A stretch of DNA of 5,163 nucleotides, taken from positions 49,379 to 54,541 of the forward strand of contig NZIH01000033.1 of NCBI GenBank assembly GCA_002691565.1. The letters are read 5' to 3'. Each line of letters begins with the position of its first letter. Within the stretch, counting starts at the first letter, position 1. Below the pieces are notes generated by a model. The model had not been told where the DNA came from, did not search any database, and saw only the letters and a program-made list of their open reading frames with translations. The stretch is from Halieaceae bacterium (GTDB taxonomy: Bacteria > Pseudomonadota > Gammaproteobacteria > Pseudomonadales > Halieaceae). Below are positions 1-5,163 of this stretch, one piece after another. The translations under genes were made by a program, and so were the position numbers.

Positions 1-3
1 CGA

Positions 4-924
4 TTAGGTGGGAGCGTAAGTAAGGAAAGGCTGCTGATAGGAAATTGGCGCGTCCTCGATGTCCTCGAAGGTCACCATCTCCCAGGCTTCCTTATCGGCA
101 ATTAAGGTGCGCAGCGCCAAGTTGTTCAGCGCATGTCCAGACTTGAACGCCCGATACTCGCCAATGAGGCTGTATCCCAGCAGGTACAAGTCACCAATGG
201 CGTCGAGCACCTTGTGCTTAACGAACTCGTCGTCGTATCGAAGGCCCCCATTGTTAAGCACTTTGTAATCATCTATCACAATGGCGTTATCCATGCTCCC
301 ACCACGGGCAAGCCCTTTGGATCGCAGATATTCAATCTCCTCCACAAAACCAAAGGTACGTGCACGACTGACTTCACGCACGAAAGACGTTGTTGAAAAG
401 TCGATTTCCGCAGTGGCTGCACGGTGCTTAAAAACAGGATGATCAAAATCAATACCAAACGATATCTTAAAACCTTCCATGGGGAGGAAGGTCGCCGTCT
501 TGTCACCGTCAGTGACCGTGACTTCTCGCTTTACGCGAATGAACTTTTTAGCCGCGTATTGCTCAACAATACCAGCACTCTGAAGCAGGAATACAAAAGG
601 CGCTGCACTACCGTCCATGATGGGGATTTCAGGGGCGGTCACGTCCACGTACGCATTATCTACACCCAACCCTGCCATAGCAGACAGTAGGTGTTCGATC
701 GTGGAGACGCGAGCGTCTCCATGAATGAGGCAGGTCGACAACGTCGTCTCACCAACCAAGTCAGCACGAGCGGGGATCTCGGCTGCGGGGTTCAGGTCAG
801 TGCGACGAAATACGATGCCCGTATCCACGGGCGCCGGTGAAAGTGTCAGCAACACCTTCTCGCCTGTATGCAAGCCGACGCCAGTCGCCTTGATCGAGTT
901 TCGTAATGTTCGTTGTCGTATCAT
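4..924 (-). CDS. lpxC: UDP-3-O-acyl-N-acetylglucosamine deacetylase (LpxC)
   Basis: This cytoplasmic zinc enzyme removes the acetyl group from UDP-3-O-acyl-GlcNAc, the committed step of lipid A synthesis. The protein is 306 aa (E. coli 305) and matches throughout. It begins [21 protein letters not shown]. The residues equivalent to the E. coli zinc ligands are H78 (in STIEHL), H237 (in [12 protein letters not shown]) and D241. The catalytic residues are E77 and H264 (in KSGHALNN). Other family blocks present are [14 protein letters not shown] (97-110) and SRARTFGF (186-193). The ATG at 922-924 was chosen because it gives the family N-terminus and has an AAAAAGG Shine-Dalgarno 7 nt upstream. 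An in-frame TTG at 961-963 would add 13 unconserved residues and has a badly spaced site. The gene is last in the visible cluster, 72 nt after ftsZ. Its C-terminus ends TYAPT and lacks the E. coli AVLA-type tail used for FtsH turnover. Function is near certain. Confidence 0.97.
   Translation of the reverse strand: MIRQRTLRNSIKATGVGLHTGEKVLLTLSPAPVDTGIVFRRTDLNPAAEIPARADLVGETTLSTCLIHGDARVSTIEHLLSAMAGLGVDNAYVDVTAPEIPIMDGSAAPFVFLLQSAGIVEQYAAKKFIRVKREVTVTDGDKTATFLPMEGFKISFGIDFDHPVFKHRAATAEIDFSTTSFVREVSRARTFGFVEEIEYLRSKGLARGGSMDNAIVIDDYKVLNNGGLRYDDEFVKHKVLDAIGDLYLLGYSLIGEYRAFKSGHALNNLALRTLIADKEAWEMVTFEDIEDAPISYQQPFLTYAPT
702..721 (-). repeat. Intragenic inverted repeat in lpxC
   Basis: TGGAGACGC and GCGTCTCCA are perfect 9-base arms separated by two bases. 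In mRNA this would fold as an 8-bp stem with a 4-nt loop. It covers codons 68-75, just before the catalytic E77-H78 pair. It may be a chance product of the codons for GDARVS. Confidence 0.5.
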
Positions 925-931
925 TCCTTTG

Positions 932-938
932 CCTTTTT
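932..938 (-). promoter_or_regulatory. Ribosome binding site of lpxC
   Basis: On the minus strand this reads AAAAAGG, ending 7 nt before the ATG at 922-924. A second purine stretch, AAAGGA, directly abuts the ATG and is too close to serve. The site decides the start: the alternative TTG at 961-963 has GAGG only 3 nt away. Confidence 0.6.
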
Positions 939-942
939 CAGA

Positions 943-978
943 GGGCAGTCGCCCGGAGAGCAAAATCCTCTCTTCCGG
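943..978 (-). other. Two mutually exclusive hairpins in the lpxC leader
   Basis: In the 72-nt ftsZ-lpxC gap, 953-960 pairs with 970-978 (CCGGAGAG against CTCTTCCGG, one bulged base, 9-nt loop). Separately, 943-946 pairs with 951-954 (GGGC/GCCC, 4-nt loop). The two stems share bases 953-954, so both cannot form fully at once. No T-run follows on the lpxC strand, so this does not look like an intrinsic terminator. Any regulatory role is inference. Confidence 0.4.
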
Positions 979-996
979 CTGTCTTGCAACGCACGC

Positions 997-2157
997 TTAG
1001 TCAGCTTGACGACGCAAAAACGCGGGAATATCGAAATATCCCTCTTCGCTACTTTCCTCTACCGCAACCGCTTGTCCACCCGCAGCCACGCGTTGACGCT
1101 TGGCGGGAGGCAGATCATACCCTTCATACACGGGTGTCGTCGATGCTGCTGCACGCATAGGCGCGACAGGCTCTACCTTTTTCAGGACAGGACGGCTCTG
1201 TTCAACTCCTAAACCCGTGGCCACGACGGTCACCTTGAGCTCATCGGTCATGGTCGGATCAATGACGGTACCGATCACAACGGTGGCGTCATCACAGGCA
1301 ATTTCTTCAATGGCCTCACCGACTTCAGAGAACTCACCCAACGAAAGGTCAAGTCCCGCCGTGATATTAACCAACAACCCTTTCGCACCGCTGAGATCAA
1401 TATCATCCAATAGCGGGCTGTTGATAGCGCGTTCTGCCGCCTCGCGTGCTCGACCTTCGCCAGTTGCCGTACCCGTACCCATCATAGCTGAGCCCATTTC
1501 CGACATGACTGTTTTCACGTCCGCGAAGTCAACGTTGATCATGCCCGGACGGATAATGAGGTCTGCAATGCCCTGCACGGCGCCAAACAGCACGTCATTC
1601 GCCTCCTTGAACGCATCGAGCAAGCTTGTGCTACTACCCATGACCTCGAGTAATTTCTCGTTGGGGACAGTGATGAGTGAGTCGACATGCTGCTCCAACT
1701 CATTCAGGCCATCCTCGGCTATTGAAAGACGCTTTCGTCCCTCAAAGCTAAAGGGACGGGTCACAACCGCCACGGTAAGAATCCCCATATCGCGGGCGAC
1801 CTCAGCAACGATCGGCGCACCACCGGTTCCCGTACCACCGCCCATACCAGCGGTAACGAATACCATATCCGCGCCGTATAAAGCCTCGGCAATGCGGTCA
1901 CGATCTTCCAACGCGGCAGCCCGGCCAATCTCTGGATTTGCACCCGCACCGAGACCCTTGGTAATCGAGTTACCCAATTGCAGTACCGTCTTCGAGTCGA
2001 TGTCTGCAAGTGCCTGCGAGTCGGTGTTCGCGCAGATGAAGTCCACGCCCTCGATATCGTGCTCGATCATATGACGCACCGCGTTACCGCCACCGCCGCC
2101 AACACCGATCACTTTGATAACCGCGTTTTGCGGCGCATTGTCTACTAGTTCAAACAT
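997..2157 (-). CDS. ftsZ: Cell division protein FtsZ
   Basis: This tubulin-like GTPase polymerises at mid-cell into the Z ring and recruits the divisome. The protein is 386 aa (E. coli 383). The N-terminal GTPase domain has the glycine-rich loop VGGGGGNA (19-26), NTDSQAL (44-50) and the tubulin signature GMGGGTGTGGAP (104-115). The T7 loop NVDFADV (208-214) carries D210 and D213, which complete the GTP site of the next subunit. The core ends near residue 318. A flexible linker of about 55 residues, rich in Ala, Val, Pro and charged residues, leads to the C-terminal peptide DIPAFLRRQAD (376-386). That peptide is nearly identical to the E. coli tail that binds FtsA and ZipA. The MFELVDN start has GGGGAG 7 nt upstream. 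The gene lies 51 nt after ftsA and 72 nt before lpxC, the usual gammaproteobacterial order. No key residue is missing. Confidence 0.99.
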   Translation of the reverse strand: MFELVDNAPQNAVIKVIGVGGGGGNAVRHMIEHDIEGVDFICANTDSQALADIDSKTVLQLGNSITKGLGAGANPEIGRAAALEDRDRIAEALYGADMVFVTAGMGGGTGTGGAPIVAEVARDMGILTVAVVTRPFSFEGRKRLSIAEDGLNELEQHVDSLITVPNEKLLEVMGSSTSLLDAFKEANDVLFGAVQGIADLIIRPGMINVDFADVKTVMSEMGSAMMGTGTATGEGRAREAAERAINSPLLDDIDLSGAKGLLVNITAGLDLSLGEFSEVGEAIEEIACDDATVVIGTVIDPTMTDELKVTVVATGLGVEQSRPVLKKVEPVAPMRAAASTTPVYEGYDLPPAKRQRVAAGGQAVAVEESSEEGYFDIPAFLRRQAD

Positions 2158-2164
2158 AGTCTTT

Positions 2165-2170
2165 CTCCCC
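2165..2170 (-). promoter_or_regulatory. Ribosome binding site of ftsZ
   Basis: GGGGAG on the minus strand ends 7 nt before the ftsZ ATG at 2155-2157. It lies inside the ftsA-ftsZ gap, not in the upstream coding region, so ftsZ can be initiated independently of ftsA. This fits the need for much more FtsZ than FtsA. Confidence 0.7.
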
Positions 2171-2182
2171 GTTTGAAAATAT

Positions 2183-2194
2183 CCGGTTTCCCGG
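2183..2194 (-). other. Small GNRA-type hairpin in the ftsA-ftsZ gap
   Basis: The minus strand reads CCGG-GAAA-CCGG, a 4-bp G/C stem closed by a GAAA tetraloop, 12 nt upstream of the ftsZ Shine-Dalgarno. An A/T-rich stretch (ATATTTT) follows on the ftsZ strand. The stem is too short for a confident terminator. A role in mRNA processing or stability before ftsZ is possible but inferred. Confidence 0.35.
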
Positions 2195-2208
2195 CTTTCC
2201 CCTATAAA

Positions 2209-3444
2209 TCAAAAGTTGCTACCAAACCAATTGCGCAACCCACCCAGCATGCTGCTGGCCTTCTGACGGCCCGCAGCGAGCTGCGCACCGTCGTGAAGTT
2301 CTTTTGCACCCGACAGCAACAGGCCCACAGCCGTTGCATAGATCGGGTTTCGAATAATGTCGTGCATACCTCGCGTGTACTGAGGTGCGCCCACACGGAC
2401 GGGCATGTGGAAGATCTCTTCAGCGAGTTCCACAACGCCCTCCATCTTTGAGGTGCCACCCGTTAACACAACACCCGCGGGTATTAGCTCCTCGAACCCT
2501 GAGCGACGGACCTCGCCCTGAATCAAGGTGAACAGCTCGTCGTAACGTGGCTCTACCACTTCAGCTAACGACTGGCGCGACAGATCGCGTGGAGGACGGT
2601 CGCCCACACTGGGAACCTTGATGGTCTCATCGGGGCCGGTTAGCTGGGCAAGCGCACAGGCATAACGAATTTTGATTTCCTCAGCGTGTTGCGTGGGCGT
2701 GCGAAGCGCCATTGCGATGTCGCTGGTCACTTGATCACCGGCAATGGGAATCACACCTGTATGTCTAATCGAGCCCTCGGTGAAAATGGCGATATCAGAC
2801 GTGCCGCCACCAATATCGACCATGCACACCCCGAGATCGCGCTCGTCATCGGTAATGACTGAGTAACTCGACGCCAACTGTTCCAGAACAATGGCATCGA
2901 CCTCGAGGCCACACCGCTGAACACACTTCTCGATGTTTTGTGCCGCCGTTTCGGCGCAGGTCACAAGGTGCACTTTCGCCTCCAGGCGAACGCCTGACAT
3001 ACCCAGTGGCTCCTTGATACCCCCCTGGTTGTCGATCACGTACTCCTGTGGGAGCACGTGAAGAATTTTCTGATCGGCCGGGATGGCTACTGCCTGCGCT
3101 GCGTCGATTACGCGGTCGATATCTGCGCGCTCAACCTCACGATCTTTAATGGCAACAATACCGTGCGAGTTCATTGACCGAATATGATTTCCAGCAATAC
3201 CCACATAGACTGAGTGGATCTGGCAACCAGCCATCAACTCGGCTTCTTCAACCGCTCGCTGAATGGCGTTGACCGTCGATTCAATATTGACGACAACCCC
3301 TTTCTTTAGACCTTTAGACGGGTGCGAACCGATGCCCACGATGTCGATGGTGCCATCGGTGTCGATTTCACCAACCACGGCAACCACCTTGGACGTACCG
3401 ATATCCAGTCCGACGATCATCCGCTTCTCTTCATTTGCTGCCAT
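2209..3444 (-). CDS. ftsA: Cell division protein FtsA
   Basis: This actin-like ATPase anchors FtsZ filaments to the inner membrane and helps recruit late divisome proteins. The protein is 411 aa (E. coli 420). The ATP-binding signatures are in order: phosphate-1 VGLDIGTSKV (11-20), phosphate-2 VDIGGGTSDI (209-218) and the adenosine motif VVLTGGTSKMEG (325-336). Between the first two lies the FtsA-specific 1C subdomain (about 85-165), with the conserved HVLPQEYVID (129-138) and GMSGVRLEAKVHL (148-160). The IPIAGDQVTSDIA block (232-244) is also typical. The C-terminus, SSMLGGLRNWFGSNF, looks like the amphipathic membrane-targeting helix, with a shorter linker than in E. coli. The ATG shares its A with the ftsQ stop (TAATG), and GGGGAGG lies 6 nt upstream inside ftsQ, which implies translational coupling. 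Two inverted repeats lie inside the gene, near codons 129-136 and 152-157. Confidence 0.98.
   Translation of the reverse strand: MAANEEKRMIVGLDIGTSKVVAVVGEIDTDGTIDIVGIGSHPSKGLKKGVVVNIESTVNAIQRAVEEAELMAGCQIHSVYVGIAGNHIRSMNSHGIVAIKDREVERADIDRVIDAAQAVAIPADQKILHVLPQEYVIDNQGGIKEPLGMSGVRLEAKVHLVTCAETAAQNIEKCVQRCGLEVDAIVLEQLASSYSVITDDERDLGVCMVDIGGGTSDIAIFTEGSIRHTGVIPIAGDQVTSDIAMALRTPTQHAEEIKIRYACALAQLTGPDETIKVPSVGDRPPRDLSRQSLAEVVEPRYDELFTLIQGEVRRSGFEELIPAGVVLTGGTSKMEGVVELAEEIFHMPVRVGAPQYTRGMHDIIRNPIYATAVGLLLSGAKELHDGAQLAAGRQKASSMLGGLRNWFGSNF
3037..3060 (-). repeat. Intragenic inverted repeat in ftsA
   Basis: The arms 3037-3046 and 3051-3060 flank a 4-nt loop. On the plus strand there is one A/C mismatch. 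In ftsA mRNA the same position becomes a G-U wobble, giving a continuous 10-bp stem with a CACA loop. It covers the codons for HVLPQEYV (129-136), a strongly conserved FtsA stretch, so amino-acid constraint may explain it. Confidence 0.5.
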
Positions 3445-4226
3445 TACCGACCTCCCCGCTCCCGCGCTACTTTGGTCACTGCAAAACCCTGTTCCCGACG
3501 CAAAACAGCTGCGCCGCGCTCGTAACGAAAATCAATACGCGCAATCGAATTAGCGGCATCCTCACTTTCCAGCAAGGCGACGAAACGACGCACGCGTTGT
3601 GCAAAATCCTTATCTCCAAATTGCACCTCGGTGCCGTCGGTCAGCTCAGCACTCACCTGACCCAGACGGTCCTCATTCAGTGCGGCCACTGCCAAGCCGT
3701 GTGGCATGAGCAACATCTGGAACAATTTGAAGTGCTCAATCAGAACGGGGGGTTTATGTTGCTCACTCCAGAGCAATGGGAGCTCTGCATATCGCGTCAA
3801 AAATTCACCCTCGAAAATGAAACCGTGGTGATTGATGTAAGCGGCGTCGCCCCAGCGCGCAATTGGCTGCTCTTCTGTCACGTGTACTCTGATCGTCCCT
3901 GGCCATTCTCGGCGCACATTGGCGTCATACACCCAGGGCAATGACTCGATATCCTCGCGAATGGACGTGAGGTCAGTCAGCAGAAATCCGTTCTCTACTC
4001 GGGGTGCGATGACGCTCTCGAGATCACGTCGATCGATATGGCGCATCTCGCCGGTAATCGCAATCGCCTCAACCGGCCTATCCGCCGCAAGCTTGGTGGC
4101 AAAACCTAGGAGCCCCGCCATGGTTATCAGTGAAACGGCTGTCACAATGCGCTTCACGCTGCGAACAAAACGCTGCCACCGGCTGACAGCGAGTGCCTTC
4201 TGAGCTCGTGAGACATCACGCGCCAT
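3444..4226 (-). CDS. ftsQ: Cell division protein FtsQ
   Basis: FtsQ is a bitopic inner-membrane protein that joins the early (FtsA/FtsK) and late (FtsB-FtsL, FtsW-FtsI) divisome. The protein is 260 aa (E. coli 276). A basic cytoplasmic segment (1-26) precedes one membrane span at about 27-48. The periplasmic part starts with a POTRA domain at about 52-119: VEAIAITGEMRHID opens it, and LPWVYDANVRREWPGTIRVHVTEEQPIARW is the typical FtsQ motif spanning its end. The FtsQ/DivIB beta domain follows at about 123-240. IARIDFRYERGAAV (228-241) corresponds to the E. coli YVDLRYDSGAAV segment that contacts FtsB. The tail after this is short and basic. The start has GGAGG 6 nt upstream and lies 11 nt inside ddlB. 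The 3' end overlaps the ftsA ATG by one base. Sequence identity in this family is low, but domain order and position make the call firm. Confidence 0.96.
   Translation of the reverse strand: MARDVSRAQKALAVSRWQRFVRSVKRIVTAVSLITMAGLLGFATKLAADRPVEAIAITGEMRHIDRRDLESVIAPRVENGFLLTDLTSIREDIESLPWVYDANVRREWPGTIRVHVTEEQPIARWGDAAYINHHGFIFEGEFLTRYAELPLLWSEQHKPPVLIEHFKLFQMLLMPHGLAVAALNEDRLGQVSAELTDGTEVQFGDKDFAQRVRRFVALLESEDAANSIARIDFRYERGAAVLRREQGFAVTKVARERGGR
3451..3457 (-). promoter_or_regulatory. Ribosome binding site of ftsA
   Basis: GGGGAGG on the minus strand ends 6 nt before the ftsA ATG. It sits in the last codons of ftsQ (encoding RGGR), so ribosomes finishing ftsQ pass over it. With the TAATG junction this supports coupled translation. 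Confidence 0.8.
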
Positions 4227-5139
4227 GTCGCACCTCCATTGATCCCAGGTAGATTTCCATGAGGAGTTCGGTAAACGACAGTCCTGCTGCCGCTGCGGCC
4301 TTGGGTACCAAACTGTGCTCGGTCATACCGGGAACTGTGTTCACCTCGAGCAGTTGCCACCCCGATGCGGCTCTCATAAGGTCAACCCGACCCCAGATTT
4401 CGGCGCCAGAGGCGTCGAACGCCTCAAGCGCTAGAGCCTGAAGTACGGCAGTCTCTTCCTCATTAAGCGGTGCCGGACACTCGAACTGAGTGGTACCCGA
4501 TACATACTTCGCATCAAAATCATAGAACTCCGATGCCGGGGTAATTTTTATCGGAGGCAAGGGGCGACCACGCAAAATGGCGACCGTAAATTCGTCACCG
4601 TCAACCAATGTCTCCGCCATGACGGCCACACCCGATTCCGCGGCTTTAACCCAAGCGCGCTCAAGTGAACTCACGTCAGTCGCCGTGGACATGCCGACCG
4701 ACGATCCCTCGGAGACGGGCTTGACGAACACAGAGCCCAGTCGATCGATCACTGCCGCAAGGTCGCTGCGGTTATCAATAATCTGAAAGTCGGGCGTGGG
4801 TAGCCCGAGGCTTTGCCAAACAAGCTTGGTTTTGGCTTTGTCCATGCACAAAGCACTGCCCAGCACTCCAGACCCTGAATAGTGAACTCCGAGAGACTCG
4901 AGTAACCCCTGAATCTGACCATCCTCACCACCCACGCCGTGAAGCAGGTTAAATACGAAGGTTTCCACCGGCAGATCCCGGTGCCACCCTTTTGCGGCAG
5001 TATCAAGTCGCGTAACACGGGCCCCGGCTGATTCAAGTGCATCGGCTACCGCAGTGCCACTCTTTAACGAAATCTCGCGCTCAGCAGAGTCGCCGCCCAT
5101 CAAGACCGTCACGTTCATATTTTGGAGGTCGGCATTCAT
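4216..5139 (-). CDS. ddlB: D-alanine--D-alanine ligase (DdlB type)
   Basis: This cytoplasmic ATP-grasp ligase joins two D-alanines to give the D-Ala-D-Ala end of the peptidoglycan precursor, the substrate of MurF. The protein is 307 aa (E. coli DdlB 306). The N-terminal domain has VLMGGDSAEREISL (12-25, catalytic-triad E20) and LLHGVGGEDGQIQG (65-78). The ATP-grasp part has MDKAKTK (99-105), VKPVSEGSSVGM (139-150, ATP-contacting K140 and triad S146), EFTVAILRG (183-191) and FYDFDAKY (205-212). Y212 matches E. coli Y216, the residue tied to D-Ala rather than D-lactate use. Metal ligands are D253, E265 and N267 (in LLEVNTVPGMTEHSL). S276 matches E. coli S281. The ATG at 5137-5139 has GGAGG 7 nt upstream. 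A second in-frame ATG at 5116-5118 has no such site. The start overlaps the upstream stop (ATGA), and the 3' end overlaps ftsQ by 11 nt. Confidence 0.97.
   Translation of the reverse strand: MNADLQNMNVTVLMGGDSAEREISLKSGTAVADALESAGARVTRLDTAAKGWHRDLPVETFVFNLLHGVGGEDGQIQGLLESLGVHYSGSGVLGSALCMDKAKTKLVWQSLGLPTPDFQIIDNRSDLAAVIDRLGSVFVKPVSEGSSVGMSTATDVSSLERAWVKAAESGVAVMAETLVDGDEFTVAILRGRPLPPIKITPASEFYDFDAKYVSGTTQFECPAPLNEEETAVLQALALEAFDASGAEIWGRVDLMRAASGWQLLEVNTVPGMTEHSLVPKAAAAAGLSFTELLMEIYLGSMEVRHGA
4233..4237 (-). promoter_or_regulatory. Ribosome binding site of ftsQ
   Basis: A full GGAGG on the minus strand, 6 nt before the ftsQ ATG, lies wholly inside the last codons of ddlB (encoding MEVRHGA). 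It supports the 11-nt overlap start at 4224-4226. Confidence 0.8.
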
Positions 5140-5163
5140 GACAACACCTCCAGCGACTCTGCG
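5136..5163 (-). CDS. 3' end of the upstream gene, possibly murC (partial)
   Basis: An open frame entering from the high-coordinate edge reads AESLEVLS and stops at a TGA that overlaps the ddlB start as ATGA. Only eight codons are visible, so the protein cannot be identified from its own sequence. In gammaproteobacterial dcw clusters the gene before ddlB is usually murC, sometimes murB. A helical ending of this kind would suit the C-terminus of MurC, the UDP-MurNAc--L-alanine ligase. That the frame is a real gene rests on the 4-nt overlap and the cluster context. Its identity is inference. Confidence 0.45.
5147..5151 (-). promoter_or_regulatory. Ribosome binding site of ddlB
   Basis: GGAGG on the minus strand, 7 nt before the ATG at 5137-5139. 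It decides between two in-frame ATGs, because the second (5116-5118, giving MNVTVLMGG) has a pyrimidine stretch where a Shine-Dalgarno should be. Confidence 0.8.

Noticed and set aside
925..963. N-terminal extension of LpxC by 13 residues from a TTG at 961-963
   Set aside because: The added residues are not part of the family N-terminus, the GAGG upstream is only 3 nt away, and the ATG at 922-924 has a better-spaced site.
943..978. Intrinsic terminator between ftsZ and lpxC
   Set aside because: The stem is followed on the transcribed strand by G/C-rich sequence without a T-run, so read-through into lpxC is expected.
964..990. Possible promoter for lpxC (TTGCAA, then GATTTT 16 nt later on the minus strand)
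   Set aside because: The -10 element matches the consensus at only three of six positions, and the stretch overlaps the hairpin. Not enough to call.
1100..2074. A 324-codon open frame on the plus strand, antisense to ftsZ
   Set aside because: It is wholly inside ftsZ, has a Ser/Pro/Ala-rich low-complexity translation with no domain, and mirrors the ftsZ codon pattern. It is a shadow of a conserved gene.
3435..3944. A 169-codon open frame on the plus strand, antisense to ftsQ
   Set aside because: No recognisable domain, and it crosses the ftsQ/ftsA junction. The minus-strand frame is a clear FtsQ.
4966..4983. Inverted repeat CACCGG/CCGGTG with a 6-nt loop inside ddlB
   Set aside because: Six-base arms are expected by chance in a window of this size, and there is no supporting context.

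Overview
The window is a compact, single-strand gene block, with all genes on the minus strand. It is the distal end of a dcw (division and cell wall) cluster. In transcription order, from high to low coordinates, it holds the last codons of an upstream gene (probably murC), then ddlB, ftsQ, ftsA, ftsZ and lpxC. The five named genes are complete. Their products align along their full length with the E. coli proteins as I remember them.

The order ddlB-ftsQ-ftsA-ftsZ-lpxC, an FtsZ ending in DIPAFLRRQAD, and an LpxC starting MIRQRTL with ATGVGLHTG point to a gammaproteobacterium. The base composition looks mildly GC-rich, and FtsA and LpxC read like non-enteric (Pseudomonas- or Cellvibrionales-like) versions. 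That finer placement is only an impression. The cell is Gram-negative, because LpxC makes lipid A.

Layout: positions 5136-5163 hold the end of the upstream frame, whose stop overlaps the ddlB start (ATGA). ddlB spans 4216-5139 and overlaps ftsQ by 11 nt. ftsQ (3444-4226) meets ftsA at a TAATG junction. ftsA (2209-3444) is followed by a 51-nt gap with a small hairpin and the ftsZ ribosome binding site. ftsZ spans 997-2157. A 72-nt gap with two competing hairpins precedes lpxC (4-924). Only three bases lie beyond the lpxC stop, so its terminator and next neighbour are out of view. No gap exceeds 100 bases.

The genes link precursor synthesis to division. Ddl makes the D-Ala-D-Ala end of the peptidoglycan stem peptide. 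FtsZ forms the ring, FtsA tethers it to the membrane, and FtsQ links early and late divisome proteins. LpxC commits to outer-membrane lipid A synthesis. Overlapping starts suggest that upstream gene-ddlB-ftsQ-ftsA are translationally coupled, while ftsZ and lpxC have their own leaders.

I found no mobile element, RNA gene, CRISPR array or novel system. The points worth a second look are small: intragenic inverted repeats in ftsA and lpxC, leader hairpins before ftsZ and lpxC, and an LpxC tail without the enterobacterial FtsH degradation signal.
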